Shown: positions 7,899 to 15,041 of the stretch, in pieces
Layout: every line of letters begins with the position of its first letter
Position numbering within the stretch: the first letter of the stretch is position 1
Origin: Kiritimatiellia bacterium
Lineage (GTDB): Bacteria > Verrucomicrobiota > Kiritimatiellia > RFP12 > UBA1067
Length of the DNA: 20,030 bases
Direction of reading: 5' to 3'
NCBI GenBank assembly: GCA_017508315.1
Contig: JAFVZE010000194.1
Span: 1 to 20,030 of the forward strand
Translations under genes and position numbers: made by a program
Notes under the pieces: model-generated
What the model was told of the DNA's origin: nothing
Databases searched by the model: none
Seen by the model: only the letters and a program-made list of their open reading frames with translations

Positions 7899-8699
7899 TC
7901 ACTTAAAGAGCGACTTGAGCATATCGGCGGCATCCTTCACCGCCTTCAGATCGCCTTTTCTGATCCGCTTTTTGAAATCGTCGGCACCGCCTTCCACAAG
8001 CGGGACCAGAGCGCCAAGACCGTCCTGCACCGATCCGACCGTCCCCATGACCGCGTTGAGAAGCTGATCGCCGAGTTCCATAAGCGTTACACCGCCGGAT
8101 TTCTCGCCGACGCCCGTCAGAGTTATCGGAGGAACCGGTACCGGCAGCGGACCGAACTTGACGGTGATTCCGCTTATGCTGAGCCTGTCGATTATCACTT
8201 TCTTCGATTTCTCCCCTTCCCCGTCCACGCGCTTCGCATCCGGCCGCGCCGGAGAATTTTCCGCCGACGGCTCGACCGTCTCGGACTCCGTTTCCGGTCC
8301 CGAGACGTTTTTCGAGATCTGGTCGAAGTTGTTGACTCCGTCTTTGCTCACGTAACTGACGAACACATCCCTTATGACGACCTCTTTGAGCCGGATCACG
8401 TCGGACATGGCGCCGGCGACATCGCCGACCACCTCCGCCGCGCCGACTTTAAGAGCGATGCTCTCGGAATAACCCTCGGGATTGCCGAGGAGCAGGTCAC
8501 CGGCAGCCGCCCTGCCGTCATAGGCGTTCAGCGAAAGCCTGCCGAGTTCGAATCTGGTCTTCGTAAGTCCCGGCACGACGGAATTGGCGGCGAATTTCAC
8601 CGCCGAGGCGAGCCACAACGGATGCGCCAGAAGCAGAACCACCAGCAGCAGGATCAGACCAAGCAGCGCTTTGACCGCCGCAACGACGATTTTTTTCAT
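7899..8699 (-). CDS. AsmA-like membrane-anchored envelope protein
   Basis: A 266-residue protein with an N-terminal membrane anchor (about residues 5-29, very Leu-rich) followed by a periplasmic part. The GRLSLNAYDGRAAAGDLLLGNPEGY segment spans about 52-76. It is followed by alternating beta-type repeats (VGAAEVVGDV, VIRLKEVVIRDVFVSYVSKDGVNNFDQI), as in the N-terminal domain of AsmA-type proteins, which act in outer-membrane homeostasis or lipid transport. A charged Ser/Glu/Pro-rich linker (about 132-163) splits the fold. A second beta segment then contains PLPVPVPPITLTGVGEKSGG. It is far shorter than AsmA itself (about 600). The ATG at 8699 overlaps the upstream stop as ATGA and has a good SD (GGAGGA, about 8 bases away). 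Role in the envelope is inferred. Confidence 0.75.
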   Translation of the reverse strand: MKKIVVAAVKALLGLILLLVVLLLAHPLWLASAVKFAANSVVPGLTKTRFELGRLSLNAYDGRAAAGDLLLGNPEGYSESIALKVGAAEVVGDVAGAMSDVIRLKEVVIRDVFVSYVSKDGVNNFDQISKNVSGPETESETVEPSAENSPARPDAKRVDGEGEKSKKVIIDRLSISGITVKFGPLPVPVPPITLTGVGEKSGGVTLMELGDQLLNAVMGTVGSVQDGLGALVPLVEGGADDFKKRIRKGDLKAVKDAADMLKSLFK

Positions 8700-9313
8700 T
8701 TCATTTCCTCCACGGTTATCTTGGTCCGGTGACCGGAACCGACGGTTTCGACCTCCATGACATTGGCCATCCAGCGTCCGCCGAATTTTTTCACTCTCGT
8801 CCCCCACAGCCGGCGGATCGTCTTGTCGCCGCGGAACTCCTCCGCCTGCAGCATCGCGCCGGTCTTGCGGTCAACCCACACGCGAACGGCGCGCTCGCCC
8901 TTTTTCATCACCACCACGGCGCATACCTGTCCGTGCACGGTCTCGCCTTCGCGCTCCCCGTCGAAGGAAAAATCGTCCCACCACAGATAGTCAAGCGTCA
9001 GATCGCTCCAGGTCACATCCGTTTCAAGGATGCGCCCTTCGCGTTTGAACCCGACCGCCTTGCCGTCGGAATCCGTCAGTTTCAGATCGGTAGCCCCGTT
9101 GCGCCGCTCCAGACGGTAGCCGTACTCGGCCTTCGGGATGCCCCTGCGGTTGCGCAGTATGATGCGTCCGGAAAGCTCGACATTGTCGGGAATCATCGTG
9201 CGGCAGCTTTCCATCAGCTCCTTCGCAGACGCATCGCGCGAGAGCACCGCAGGCTCCTTCCCTCCGGCGATCGCCGCGGCACCCAGAAGAACAACCGCCA
9301 TGATATTCATCAT
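8696..9313 (-). CDS. LolA-like outer-membrane lipoprotein-sorting domain protein
   Basis: A 205-residue secreted protein. A signal peptide is visible at about residues 1-17 (MNIMAVVLLGAAAIAG). The mature part has the pattern of the LolA-like 'outer membrane lipoprotein-sorting protein' family: ILRNRRGIPKAEYGYRLE, then VTWSDLTLDYLWWDDF, then RAVRVWVDRKTGAMLQAEEF and GGRWMANVMEVE. These correspond to the successive strands of the half-barrel that binds acyl chains. Two tandem ATGs (9313, 9310) follow an AAGGAG about 8 bases away. The first overlaps the TPR gene stop as ATGA. Being directly coupled to an AsmA-like gene suggests a joint job in moving lipids or lipoproteins across the periplasm; that is inference. 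Confidence 0.78.
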   Translation of the reverse strand: MMNIMAVVLLGAAAIAGGKEPAVLSRDASAKELMESCRTMIPDNVELSGRIILRNRRGIPKAEYGYRLERRNGATDLKLTDSDGKAVGFKREGRILETDVTWSDLTLDYLWWDDFSFDGEREGETVHGQVCAVVVMKKGERAVRVWVDRKTGAMLQAEEFRGDKTIRRLWGTRVKKFGGRWMANVMEVETVGSGHRTKITVEEMK

Positions 9314-10179
9314 CTGACCGCTCCTTCCAGCTGCGCATCGGCCGGGCCTCCGATCGCGCGGCCGGTTTCGTAATAGCGGCGCGCCGTCGTTTTCGCCTCC
9401 GGCCGGATCTGGATTATCAGCCTTGCCATGTTGTAATAGGCGTAGTGGCTGCGCGGATTGGACATGATCGCGCTGTCCAGAGTTTTCTCCGCCGCCTTGT
9501 AATCCCCGCGGGCCGTCTCCAGCGCCGCCCTCAGATTAAGCGCCGCCGCGCCGTTGGGCTTCTCTTCGAGCATTTCGCCGATCTGAATCGCCGCCGCCTC
9601 GAACTCTCCCGCGGCGATATCCGCTATAATCCGGTCGCTGCGGGTTTTGGCGATCTTTCTTTCCTTCTTCGCGGCAGGTTTTTCAACTTCATCCTCCACC
9701 TCTTCCCCCGCAGTCGCCCGCTTCTCCTTCTTCTCCGCTTTCCCGGCCGCGCCCTTCTTCCCCGCGCGTTCCGCCGCCAATTTCTTCTCAAGTTCGGTCG
9801 TATCGCTTACCGCCACCGCCTTGGCGTTTTCCCTGACCTGGCTCATGAGCAGGGAATCGATGGCCGCGTTGACATAGGCGCGTTTGTTGCGCACGGTGGC
9901 GAACTCCGGCTTGCCGACCCGATCCGGGTTCTCCAGTTCGATTTTATCAAGCGCCGAAAGCGCTTCGCGGTATTTGGCGACGGCATCCTGCGCCTTGCCG
10001 TCGGCGGCGAGATCGGACGCTTCGTCGATGAGCACGGAAGCCGGCTCCATAAGTTCCGACATGCGCGGAGGCTTTTGGGCATCCTCTTCGCTTCCGAACG
10101 GCCAATACCACGCCGCGGCGGCCTGGAAAACCGCGGCAAAAACAGATATAAACGCAACAAGTCGATTCATAACGGACAT
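9310..10179 (-). CDS. Secreted TPR-repeat protein
   Basis: A 289-residue protein with an N-terminal signal peptide (hydrophobic VAFISVFAAVFQAAAA, 8-23). An early TPR-like helix pair is at about 55-82. A long Lys/Glu/Ala-rich, probably disordered or coiled segment is at about 128-182. At least two TPR units are at about 187-275 (GEFEAAAIQIGEMLEEKP and GDYKAAEKTLDSAIMSNPRS). It is presumably a periplasmic scaffold for protein-protein contacts; no partner can be named. Two starts are possible: ATG at 10179, overlapping the miaA stop as TAATG, or ATG at 10170 (residue 4), which lies 7 bases after a TATAAT box. The GGGAGGT upstream is about 14 bases from the first ATG, longer than optimal. It leads the TPR-LolA-AsmA envelope trio. 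Confidence 0.85.
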   Translation of the reverse strand: MSVMNRLVAFISVFAAVFQAAAAWYWPFGSEEDAQKPPRMSELMEPASVLIDEASDLAADGKAQDAVAKYREALSALDKIELENPDRVGKPEFATVRNKRAYVNAAIDSLLMSQVRENAKAVAVSDTTELEKKLAAERAGKKGAAGKAEKKEKRATAGEEVEDEVEKPAAKKERKIAKTRSDRIIADIAAGEFEAAAIQIGEMLEEKPNGAAALNLRAALETARGDYKAAEKTLDSAIMSNPRSHYAYYNMARLIIQIRPEAKTTARRYYETGRAIGGPADAQLEGAVR

Positions 10180-10186
10180 TATACCA
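10178..10186 (-). promoter_or_regulatory. Extended -10 promoter at the start of the TPR gene
   Basis: The minus strand reads TGGTATAAT, identical to the boxes before the zinc-finger and metalloprotease genes. It overlaps the first ATG of the TPR gene and the miaA stop. Its predicted start site falls about 1 base before the second in-frame ATG (10170). No convincing -35 hexamer is visible. It would let the envelope/glgP block be transcribed independently of greA-miaA. Confidence 0.55.
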
Positions 10187-10868
10187 AAAACCGCACCTCC
10201 CAGGGACCGTTATTCCGCCAGCATTCTCGGACGGATTCGACGGTAGGCTCGACGTAAATCGCGCTGGCCTGATGGCGAAACCACGTATCCTGACGCTTGG
10301 CGAGCTGACATGTGCGGATGAAAATACGTTCGCGGTCATCGCCATCCCGATAGCCGATGGCGAGCGACGAGGTCCGCGACCATACCGGATATTCTTCGCG
10401 CAGACGCGATTTTTCAGCCTCCAATCCCGCCATGAACATATCGTCGAGACGCCTGCGGATGCGCTCGCGCACGACTGCACGGTCGATCTTTATGACCGGA
10501 TACCGCGGCGGCGGCTTCTCCCACCTGCGGTCAAGGCCTCTGAGCAGCGCCGAAAAGTAAAGCCCCGTCCCTCCGACGATCACGACCGGCACGTCTGCCG
10601 GAACCTGGCTTATCCACTGCGCGGCGCTTCTGAGCCACGCCCCCGAGGAAAATTCCTCCGCCGGCGTCACTATATCGACACCGCCCATGCCGAATTCCTC
10701 TATCTCCCCGCGCGGAGGCTTGGCGGTGCCGATATCCATACCTTTGTAGACGAGCATCGAGTCGGCGGAGAGAATCCTCGCGCCCATTTCCCTGGCAAGA
10801 GTCGCGGCGATCGCGCTTTTACCGCTTGCGGTGGGGCCCGCTAACAGGTACGCTTGCCGAACGAGCAT
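10179..10868 (-). CDS. miaA: tRNA dimethylallyltransferase, compact form
   Basis: MiaA transfers a dimethylallyl group from DMAPP to N6 of A37 in tRNAs reading UNN codons. Diagnostic motifs are present: the P-loop GPTASGKS (11-18), SADSMLVYKGMDIGTAKP with the catalytic Asp36, VVIVGGTGLYFSALLRGL (96-112), AIGYRD (170-175) and KRQDTWFR (191-198). The protein is only 229 residues against about 300-316 normally. The missing part, about 70 residues, lies between GGTGLY and the IDRAVVRERIRRRLDDM helix. There the insertion domain with the usual DPxxAxxIxxND...RALE stretch should be. The usual His residues before 'LID' are also replaced (GMGGVDI). The ATG at 10868 overlaps lspA by 28 bases. The core is intact, so I infer a functional compact variant rather than a pseudogene. 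Confidence 0.92.
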   Translation of the reverse strand: MLVRQAYLLAGPTASGKSAIAATLAREMGARILSADSMLVYKGMDIGTAKPPRGEIEEFGMGGVDIVTPAEEFSSGAWLRSAAQWISQVPADVPVVIVGGTGLYFSALLRGLDRRWEKPPPRYPVIKIDRAVVRERIRRRLDDMFMAGLEAEKSRLREEYPVWSRTSSLAIGYRDGDDRERIFIRTCQLAKRQDTWFRHQASAIYVEPTVESVRECWRNNGPWEVRFLV

Positions 10869-11302
10869 AGGATCATGATTCCCGCGGCGACGGAAATGTA
10901 GGCGTCCGCCAGATTGAAACACGGGAAATGCGACGTCTTCCAGTAGAAATCGAACATGTCTATCACATATCCCCGGCAGACGCGGTCAATCAGATTTCCG
11001 GCGATACCGGCGTAAAGCAGTATTTCCGCGATCCGGTCAGGGATTTTTTCCCCGAACACCGACCTGCGCTTCCAGATCAGAAAACCGAACGCGGCAAAAC
11101 CGAACGCCGCCAGCGGCCACACGTGCCCCTGCAGCATTCCCCAGGCGCAGCCGCGGTTTTCGACGTACGCAAGATTGAAAAAACCGGGCAAGACCGTGAT
11201 CGCGGCCCTGCCCTTGAGCAATCCGGCCGCCAACTCCTTTACGAGCGCATCGGCCAACACCAGATTGGATACTGCACAAAACGCTATGAGCGCGAACCTC
11301 AC
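10841..11302 (-). CDS. lspA: Lipoprotein signal peptidase (signal peptidase II)
   Basis: A 153-residue four-helix inner-membrane aspartyl protease that removes signal peptides from prolipoproteins after diacylglyceryl modification. Family motifs are clear: FFNLAYVENRGCAWGML (41-57), AGNLIDRVCRGYVIDMFDF with catalytic D106, and FNLADAYISVAAG with catalytic D133. The start is a GTG at 11302, overlapping the dksA-family stop as GTGA. The ATG of an upstream-extended frame at 11404 lies deep in that gene and lacks membrane character. The usual N-terminal Asn/Asp-Lys motif region is present as ALVKELAAGLL. Its presence implies that lipoproteins are made, in keeping with the LolA-like gene downstream. 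Confidence 0.96.
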   Translation of the reverse strand: MRFALIAFCAVSNLVLADALVKELAAGLLKGRAAITVLPGFFNLAYVENRGCAWGMLQGHVWPLAAFGFAAFGFLIWKRRSVFGEKIPDRIAEILLYAGIAGNLIDRVCRGYVIDMFDFYWKTSHFPCFNLADAYISVAAGIMILCSFGKRTC

Positions 11303-12030
11303 TTGAGCCCGCGCTCCATCTCGCTCTGGCACTCCATGCAGGTGAGCACGAACGGCTGGTTCATGAGCCGCGGCTTGCGGATGAGCTGTCCGCAGGAGGT
11401 GCACACGCCGTACGAGCCGTCGTCGATGCGGTGCAACGCCTCCTCGATCTGCTGAATGGTGCGGTTGATGTTGCCCATCTGTCCGAGCGCCTGCAGACGA
11501 AGCGTCTGATTGGTGCCGTCGCCGCCGTCGGCCTCGTGGTCCTCCGACTCGTTGAAGCCGGTCGCCTTCATGGCGTCGACGCCGGAAAGCGCCTTCTCCC
11601 TCGCCGCCAGCAGACGCTTGCGGAACTCCTTGAGATCGGACTCGGGGAACTTCTCGGTCATCTGCCCCTGCGTACGGGTGACGGGTCTGCGCGTCAGACG
11701 GATTTCCGATTTGGCGTTCTCCATGTCAATTTTTGCCGCCGAGCGCTTCATCTCCTCGGCGATGGACATGGCGAAGGCGACCGCTTTGGCGGTGTCGATC
11801 TCGCGGTATTCCTGCGGAGCGGCCTTGGCGATCACCGGCGCCTTGCGGATGATGCGCGGGGGCACCCGTTTGACCACCTTAACTTCCGGTTTCTCTTTCA
11901 CCGCCGGCTTGGCCGGTTTTGCCTTGGCGGGCGATTTCACGGCAGGCTTGGAGGCCTTGGAAGCCGGCTTCACCGTCGACTTGACGGTTTTGGTCCTGGC
12001 GGTTGATTCTTTTGTCTTCTTGCTTGCCAT
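11299..12030 (-). CDS. DksA/TraR-family C4 zinc-finger protein with histone-H1-like tail
   Basis: A 243-residue protein whose C-terminal half is a DksA/TraR domain. A coiled-coil hairpin is at about 130-200. The zinc finger has Cys210, Cys213, Cys231 and Cys234 (GVCTSCGQ, then CMECQ). DksA-type proteins enter the secondary channel of RNA polymerase and tune initiation with or without ppGpp. Acidic residues EADGGDG lie where the coiled-coil tip would be. The first 65 or so residues are a Lys/Ala/Pro/Val repeat (VKPASKASKPAVKSPAKAKP), like the basic tails of histone H1 or chlamydial Hc proteins, which suggests nonspecific DNA binding. The start is the ATG at 12030, preceded by AGGAGGG at 7 bases. 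It lies 20 bases behind greA. Whether it is a true DksA orthologue is uncertain. Confidence 0.9.
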   Translation of the reverse strand: MASKKTKESTARTKTVKSTVKPASKASKPAVKSPAKAKPAKPAVKEKPEVKVVKRVPPRIIRKAPVIAKAAPQEYREIDTAKAVAFAMSIAEEMKRSAAKIDMENAKSEIRLTRRPVTRTQGQMTEKFPESDLKEFRKRLLAAREKALSGVDAMKATGFNESEDHEADGGDGTNQTLRLQALGQMGNINRTIQQIEEALHRIDDGSYGVCTSCGQLIRKPRLMNQPFVLTCMECQSEMERGLK

Positions 12031-12050
12031 ATTCGTCCCTCCTGTTCCTG

Positions 12051-14048
12051 TCAAAGTTTCATCCACCGCTTGGTCTCTTCGCCCAGCGGCAGAATTTCCC
12101 TAATGGTAGCCAATTCGACATTGCCGTCTGAATCCGGAAGTTCGAACGAATCCCCGACCTTCTTGCCCATGAGATTCTTGGCGACTCTGGTCTGCGAAGA
12201 GATGATGCCCCGCTCGAGATCGTTGTCCCACTCGCCGAGAATCACATACCGGCGCTCGCCGGCCTTCGCGCCGATGACGACCTCGACACCGGGCATAACC
12301 TCATCCGTCGTCGCGTCGGCGAAATCGCCGGGCTTGACGGCAGCCAGCTCCGCCTGCATGACCGTCTGCTTCTGCATCAGCACGCGCTGTTCGTCTTTGG
12401 CGTACTGGTATTCGGAATTTTCCGAAAGATCGCCGTAGCTCTTGGCGAACTCGATGCGCTTGACGTTCGCGGGCATATCCTCGCTGATGAGTTTGCGGTA
12501 TTCGCGCTGCTTCTCCTCGTAGCTGCGCGGCGAGGTTATGCGGGCATACTCGCGTTTCTTCTCGACCTTCACCAGATGCGCCTCAAGCTCGGGGGCAATC
12601 TTGGTCATGCGCACCACGATGGCGTGATGGGTCGAAGGATCCCACGCTATCGACGCCTGGAAGCGCTCGAAGAAATGCGCGCGGTCCGCCTCGGGGAGCC
12701 AGCCGAACATCTTCTCAAGCCAGTTGCGGTCACCGAAAAGACGGCGCACGAGATTCTGCATCTTCAGCGTCTCTCCGCTCTGCCGGCCCTCGCCGAGCGC
12801 GATCGCGTGCGTGAGAATCGTCAGCAGCGGAGGAAGTTCGCTCCAGTCCCTGAACATCTCGTATTTGCCGGCGAGCAGCGTTATCAGCGTAGCGGGAGCC
12901 TTGGGCTCCTTCATGTACGCGCCGATCGCTTCGCGGCAGGCGGCCTCTTTGCCGAAACGCTCGGCGATCTCGGCCACGGCCGTGAAGCAGAACTCCGGAA
13001 TCGCCTTGTAGAGCCGGTCTCTGGCCTGATCGTCGACGGCGAGAAAGGCGAGAAACTGTCCGACTTCGCGCGCCGGCAGTTCGGCGGCCGCGGCGATGAA
13101 GCGCTTGCGCTCCCAGAGATATTCGCGCATCTCGCAGGCCGGGGGATTGGCGAAGCCGAGCTCCGTGACCGCGCAGGCGAGCCGCGCATAAAGCGCATCG
13201 TCGACCTTGCGCGCCGCCGTGACGGCAAAGACGAGCCTTTCCTCGATCGTCTTCTTCGACTCCCCGTCGGCGGTCTGCAGTTTTCCGCGGGCGACGAATT
13301 CGCGCACCGAGGAGAGCACCAGTTTCGGATCGGTCTCGTGCGAAAACGCCATCAGCCATCCTTCGCCGTAATCCTCGGCCGCCGGACGCAGAATTATGGG
13401 CTCGGTGCGCTTGACCGGAATTTCCACGAGCCGGTCCTTGCGCAGATCGGCGCGGGCGCGCTCCCAGAAACTCTTCCAGCCGGCGCTCTTTATCAGTCCG
13501 TTCTGGACGCAGACGGTTTCGAGTTTCGTCAGCGTCATATCGCCGTAACTGCGCAGAACGGTCTTCACGAATTCGCCGGGCTGTTCCTTGAGCATTTTCT
13601 CGACGCGGGCGGGGTCGCCCTTGCAGATCACCAGAATATGGTCTTCAGGGGCGCACACGAGCATATCGACCGCGGCGGCGTAGGTGAACTGGTGCGCCCG
13701 CCTGACTTTGAAATCGACCGTTATGCGGCGGTAGAAATAATCCAGTTTGCGCACGACTCCGAGTCCCCAGGCTTCGCTGAGCACCATTGACCCGAGCTGG
13801 AAACTCATCAGTTTTTCAAGCCGGACGAGCGCCTCGTCCAGCGAACGGTCCTCAAAACCGGCACCGTCGAGAAACGAAAGAAGAAGACGGTCTTTCGTCG
13901 TCTTCTTCAATGCATCCTTGACGCCCTCGCCCCGAAGCTGCTTCGCCAGTTCCGACTGATTGCTCCGCACCAAGGCGAACGCGCCCTCAAAATCCTGCTT
14001 TTCGGCGCATTCGTTCAATTTGCCTGCCAACTCTTCCGATATAGGCAT
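12051..14048 (-). CDS. greA: GreA-type transcription elongation factor with ~500-residue N-terminal extension
   Basis: A 665-residue protein. Only its last ~165 residues form a standard GreA. The coiled coil carries GDLSENSEYQYAKDEQ (539-554), whose D540 and E543 match the catalytic acidic pair that stimulates RNA cleavage in backtracked polymerase. The FKBP-like C-terminal domain has MPGVEVVIGAKAGERRYVIL and RGIISSQTRVAKNLMGKKVGD. The N-terminal 490 residues are alpha-rich, without a recognised domain, though a segment near 87-110 (MVLSEAWGLGVVRKLDYFYR) looks like an SH3-type or KOW-like strand pair. Chlamydial GreA has a comparable long extension, which supports a PVC origin. The ATG at 14048 has SD GGAGGGG 6-7 bases away and a TGATATAAT promoter about 36 bases upstream. 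It is followed 20 bases later by the dksA-family gene. Confidence 0.95.
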   Translation of the reverse strand: MPISEELAGKLNECAEKQDFEGAFALVRSNQSELAKQLRGEGVKDALKKTTKDRLLLSFLDGAGFEDRSLDEALVRLEKLMSFQLGSMVLSEAWGLGVVRKLDYFYRRITVDFKVRRAHQFTYAAAVDMLVCAPEDHILVICKGDPARVEKMLKEQPGEFVKTVLRSYGDMTLTKLETVCVQNGLIKSAGWKSFWERARADLRKDRLVEIPVKRTEPIILRPAAEDYGEGWLMAFSHETDPKLVLSSVREFVARGKLQTADGESKKTIEERLVFAVTAARKVDDALYARLACAVTELGFANPPACEMREYLWERKRFIAAAAELPAREVGQFLAFLAVDDQARDRLYKAIPEFCFTAVAEIAERFGKEAACREAIGAYMKEPKAPATLITLLAGKYEMFRDWSELPPLLTILTHAIALGEGRQSGETLKMQNLVRRLFGDRNWLEKMFGWLPEADRAHFFERFQASIAWDPSTHHAIVVRMTKIAPELEAHLVKVEKKREYARITSPRSYEEKQREYRKLISEDMPANVKRIEFAKSYGDLSENSEYQYAKDEQRVLMQKQTVMQAELAAVKPGDFADATTDEVMPGVEVVIGAKAGERRYVILGEWDNDLERGIISSQTRVAKNLMGKKVGDSFELPDSDGNVELATIREILPLGEETKRWMKL

Positions 14049-14083
14049 TTCTACCCCTCCGTTTTTGAAATTTCGTGGCGGAA

Positions 14084-14092
14084 ATTATATCA
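14084..14092 (-). promoter_or_regulatory. Extended -10 promoter of the greA unit
   Basis: The minus strand reads TGATATAAT. The box overlaps the last codons of gluQ. Transcription should begin near 14077, giving a leader of about 29 bases that contains the greA SD. No good -35 is visible. This site has the same element as the three short-leader promoters but a normal leader. Confidence 0.65.
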
Positions 14093-15041
14093 TAAACGGA
14101 TGATGAGGAACAGTCCCCAAATCAAAGCGGGGCAGCAGTTCCGGCAGTGAAACGCGCTCGCCGACGCCGCACCATGCGCAGCTTGCGCCGAGCATTCCGA
14201 TGACCTCCTCCGGAGCCTTCCCCGATGCGCGGAAAGTTGAAATGCGCGTATCGCCGTGACGCTTTGCCAAACGCCTGCCGTCGCGCCCCACCACCAGCGG
14301 CACGTGGCAGTACGCCGGCGTCGGCAGTCCGAGAGCCCGCTGCAGAAGTATCTGCGCCGGTGTCGCCGGCATGAGATCGTCGCCGCGCACGACTTCGCTC
14401 ACCCCCATGGAAGCATCATCAACCACCACCGCGAGCGTATAACCGGCTCCGCCTTCGTCGCGAGCGAGCGGAAAATCCCCCAGCGTCGAAAACACATCCT
14501 GCTCGAACCGTCCGGCGAAAACATCGTCGAAACCGACCGTAGCGCCCTCCTGGACTCTGAAACGCCAGCAGGGCGTCCCGCCGCCCTTGGCTTCGACGGC
14601 GGCTTCCCAGTCCGGAAATCTGCCTCGGCAGACGCCGCCGTAGCGCAGCTGCTCGCCGGCGTGAGGGGCGGACTGGGCGTTTTCGACGTCACGCCGCGAA
14701 CAAGCGCAGGGATAGACAAGCGCCCCGCCGTCGCCGGCGGTCTTGCTTTTCAGAATCTCCAGCGCTCCGCGGTACATGTCTTTGCGCCGCGACTGCACAT
14801 ACTCCTCGTCCCAGTCGAACCCGAGCCATTTGAGATCCTCGATCGCGCCGGCGGCGGCTCCCGGCTTGTCGCGCGGATGATCAAGGTCCTCCATGCGCAA
14901 CACGATCTTCCCTCCGAGCGAACGGGCGCGCAGCCATGCGATCATGAACGTGCGCGCATTGCCGAGATGCAGCGCCCCGGTAGGACTCGGCGCAAGCCGC
15001 CCCACATAGGGTTTCAACGGTTTTTCCAGTACTTTTTCCAT
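14085..15041 (-). CDS. gluQ: Glutamyl-Q tRNA(Asp) synthetase
   Basis: A 318-residue truncated GluRS paralogue (GluQRS, YadB type) that attaches glutamate to queuosine-34 of tRNA-Asp. It has the class I HIGH-region APSPTGALHLGNA (17-29), the LRMEDLDHPRD segment, and a Cys-rich zinc site in the insertion (C112, C114, C138 within YPCACSRR and YGGVCRGRF). A KMSKS-like loop reads RRLAKRHGD. It lacks the anticodon-binding domain of a full GluRS (about 470 residues), which is why it is called GluQRS. The ATG at 15041 overlaps the metalloprotease gene by 28 bases and has a weak SD. Presence of the enzyme implies that the cell makes or salvages queuosine. Discriminating GluQRS from an unusual short GluRS rests on length. 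Confidence 0.93.
   Translation of the reverse strand: MEKVLEKPLKPYVGRLAPSPTGALHLGNARTFMIAWLRARSLGGKIVLRMEDLDHPRDKPGAAAGAIEDLKWLGFDWDEEYVQSRRKDMYRGALEILKSKTAGDGGALVYPCACSRRDVENAQSAPHAGEQLRYGGVCRGRFPDWEAAVEAKGGGTPCWRFRVQEGATVGFDDVFAGRFEQDVFSTLGDFPLARDEGGAGYTLAVVVDDASMGVSEVVRGDDLMPATPAQILLQRALGLPTPAYCHVPLVVGRDGRRLAKRHGDTRISTFRASGKAPEEVIGMLGASCAWCGVGERVSLPELLPRFDLGTVPHHPFMI

Noticed and set aside
5446..8067. A very long open frame (873 codons) on the plus strand opposite glgP
   Set aside because: It is a shadow of the GC-rich codon use of glgP; the composition is Arg/Val/His-heavy, there is no family motif, and the minus-strand gene is unmistakable.
9613..9618. A plus-strand TATAAT within the TPR gene
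   Set aside because: No TG extension, no plus-strand gene downstream, and it lies inside coding sequence.
10841..15041. The recurrent 28-29-base overlaps (zinc-finger/pheT, lspA/miaA, protease/gluQ) as a shared signal
   Set aside because: The overlapping sequences are unrelated and in different relative frames; similar length looks like coincidence.
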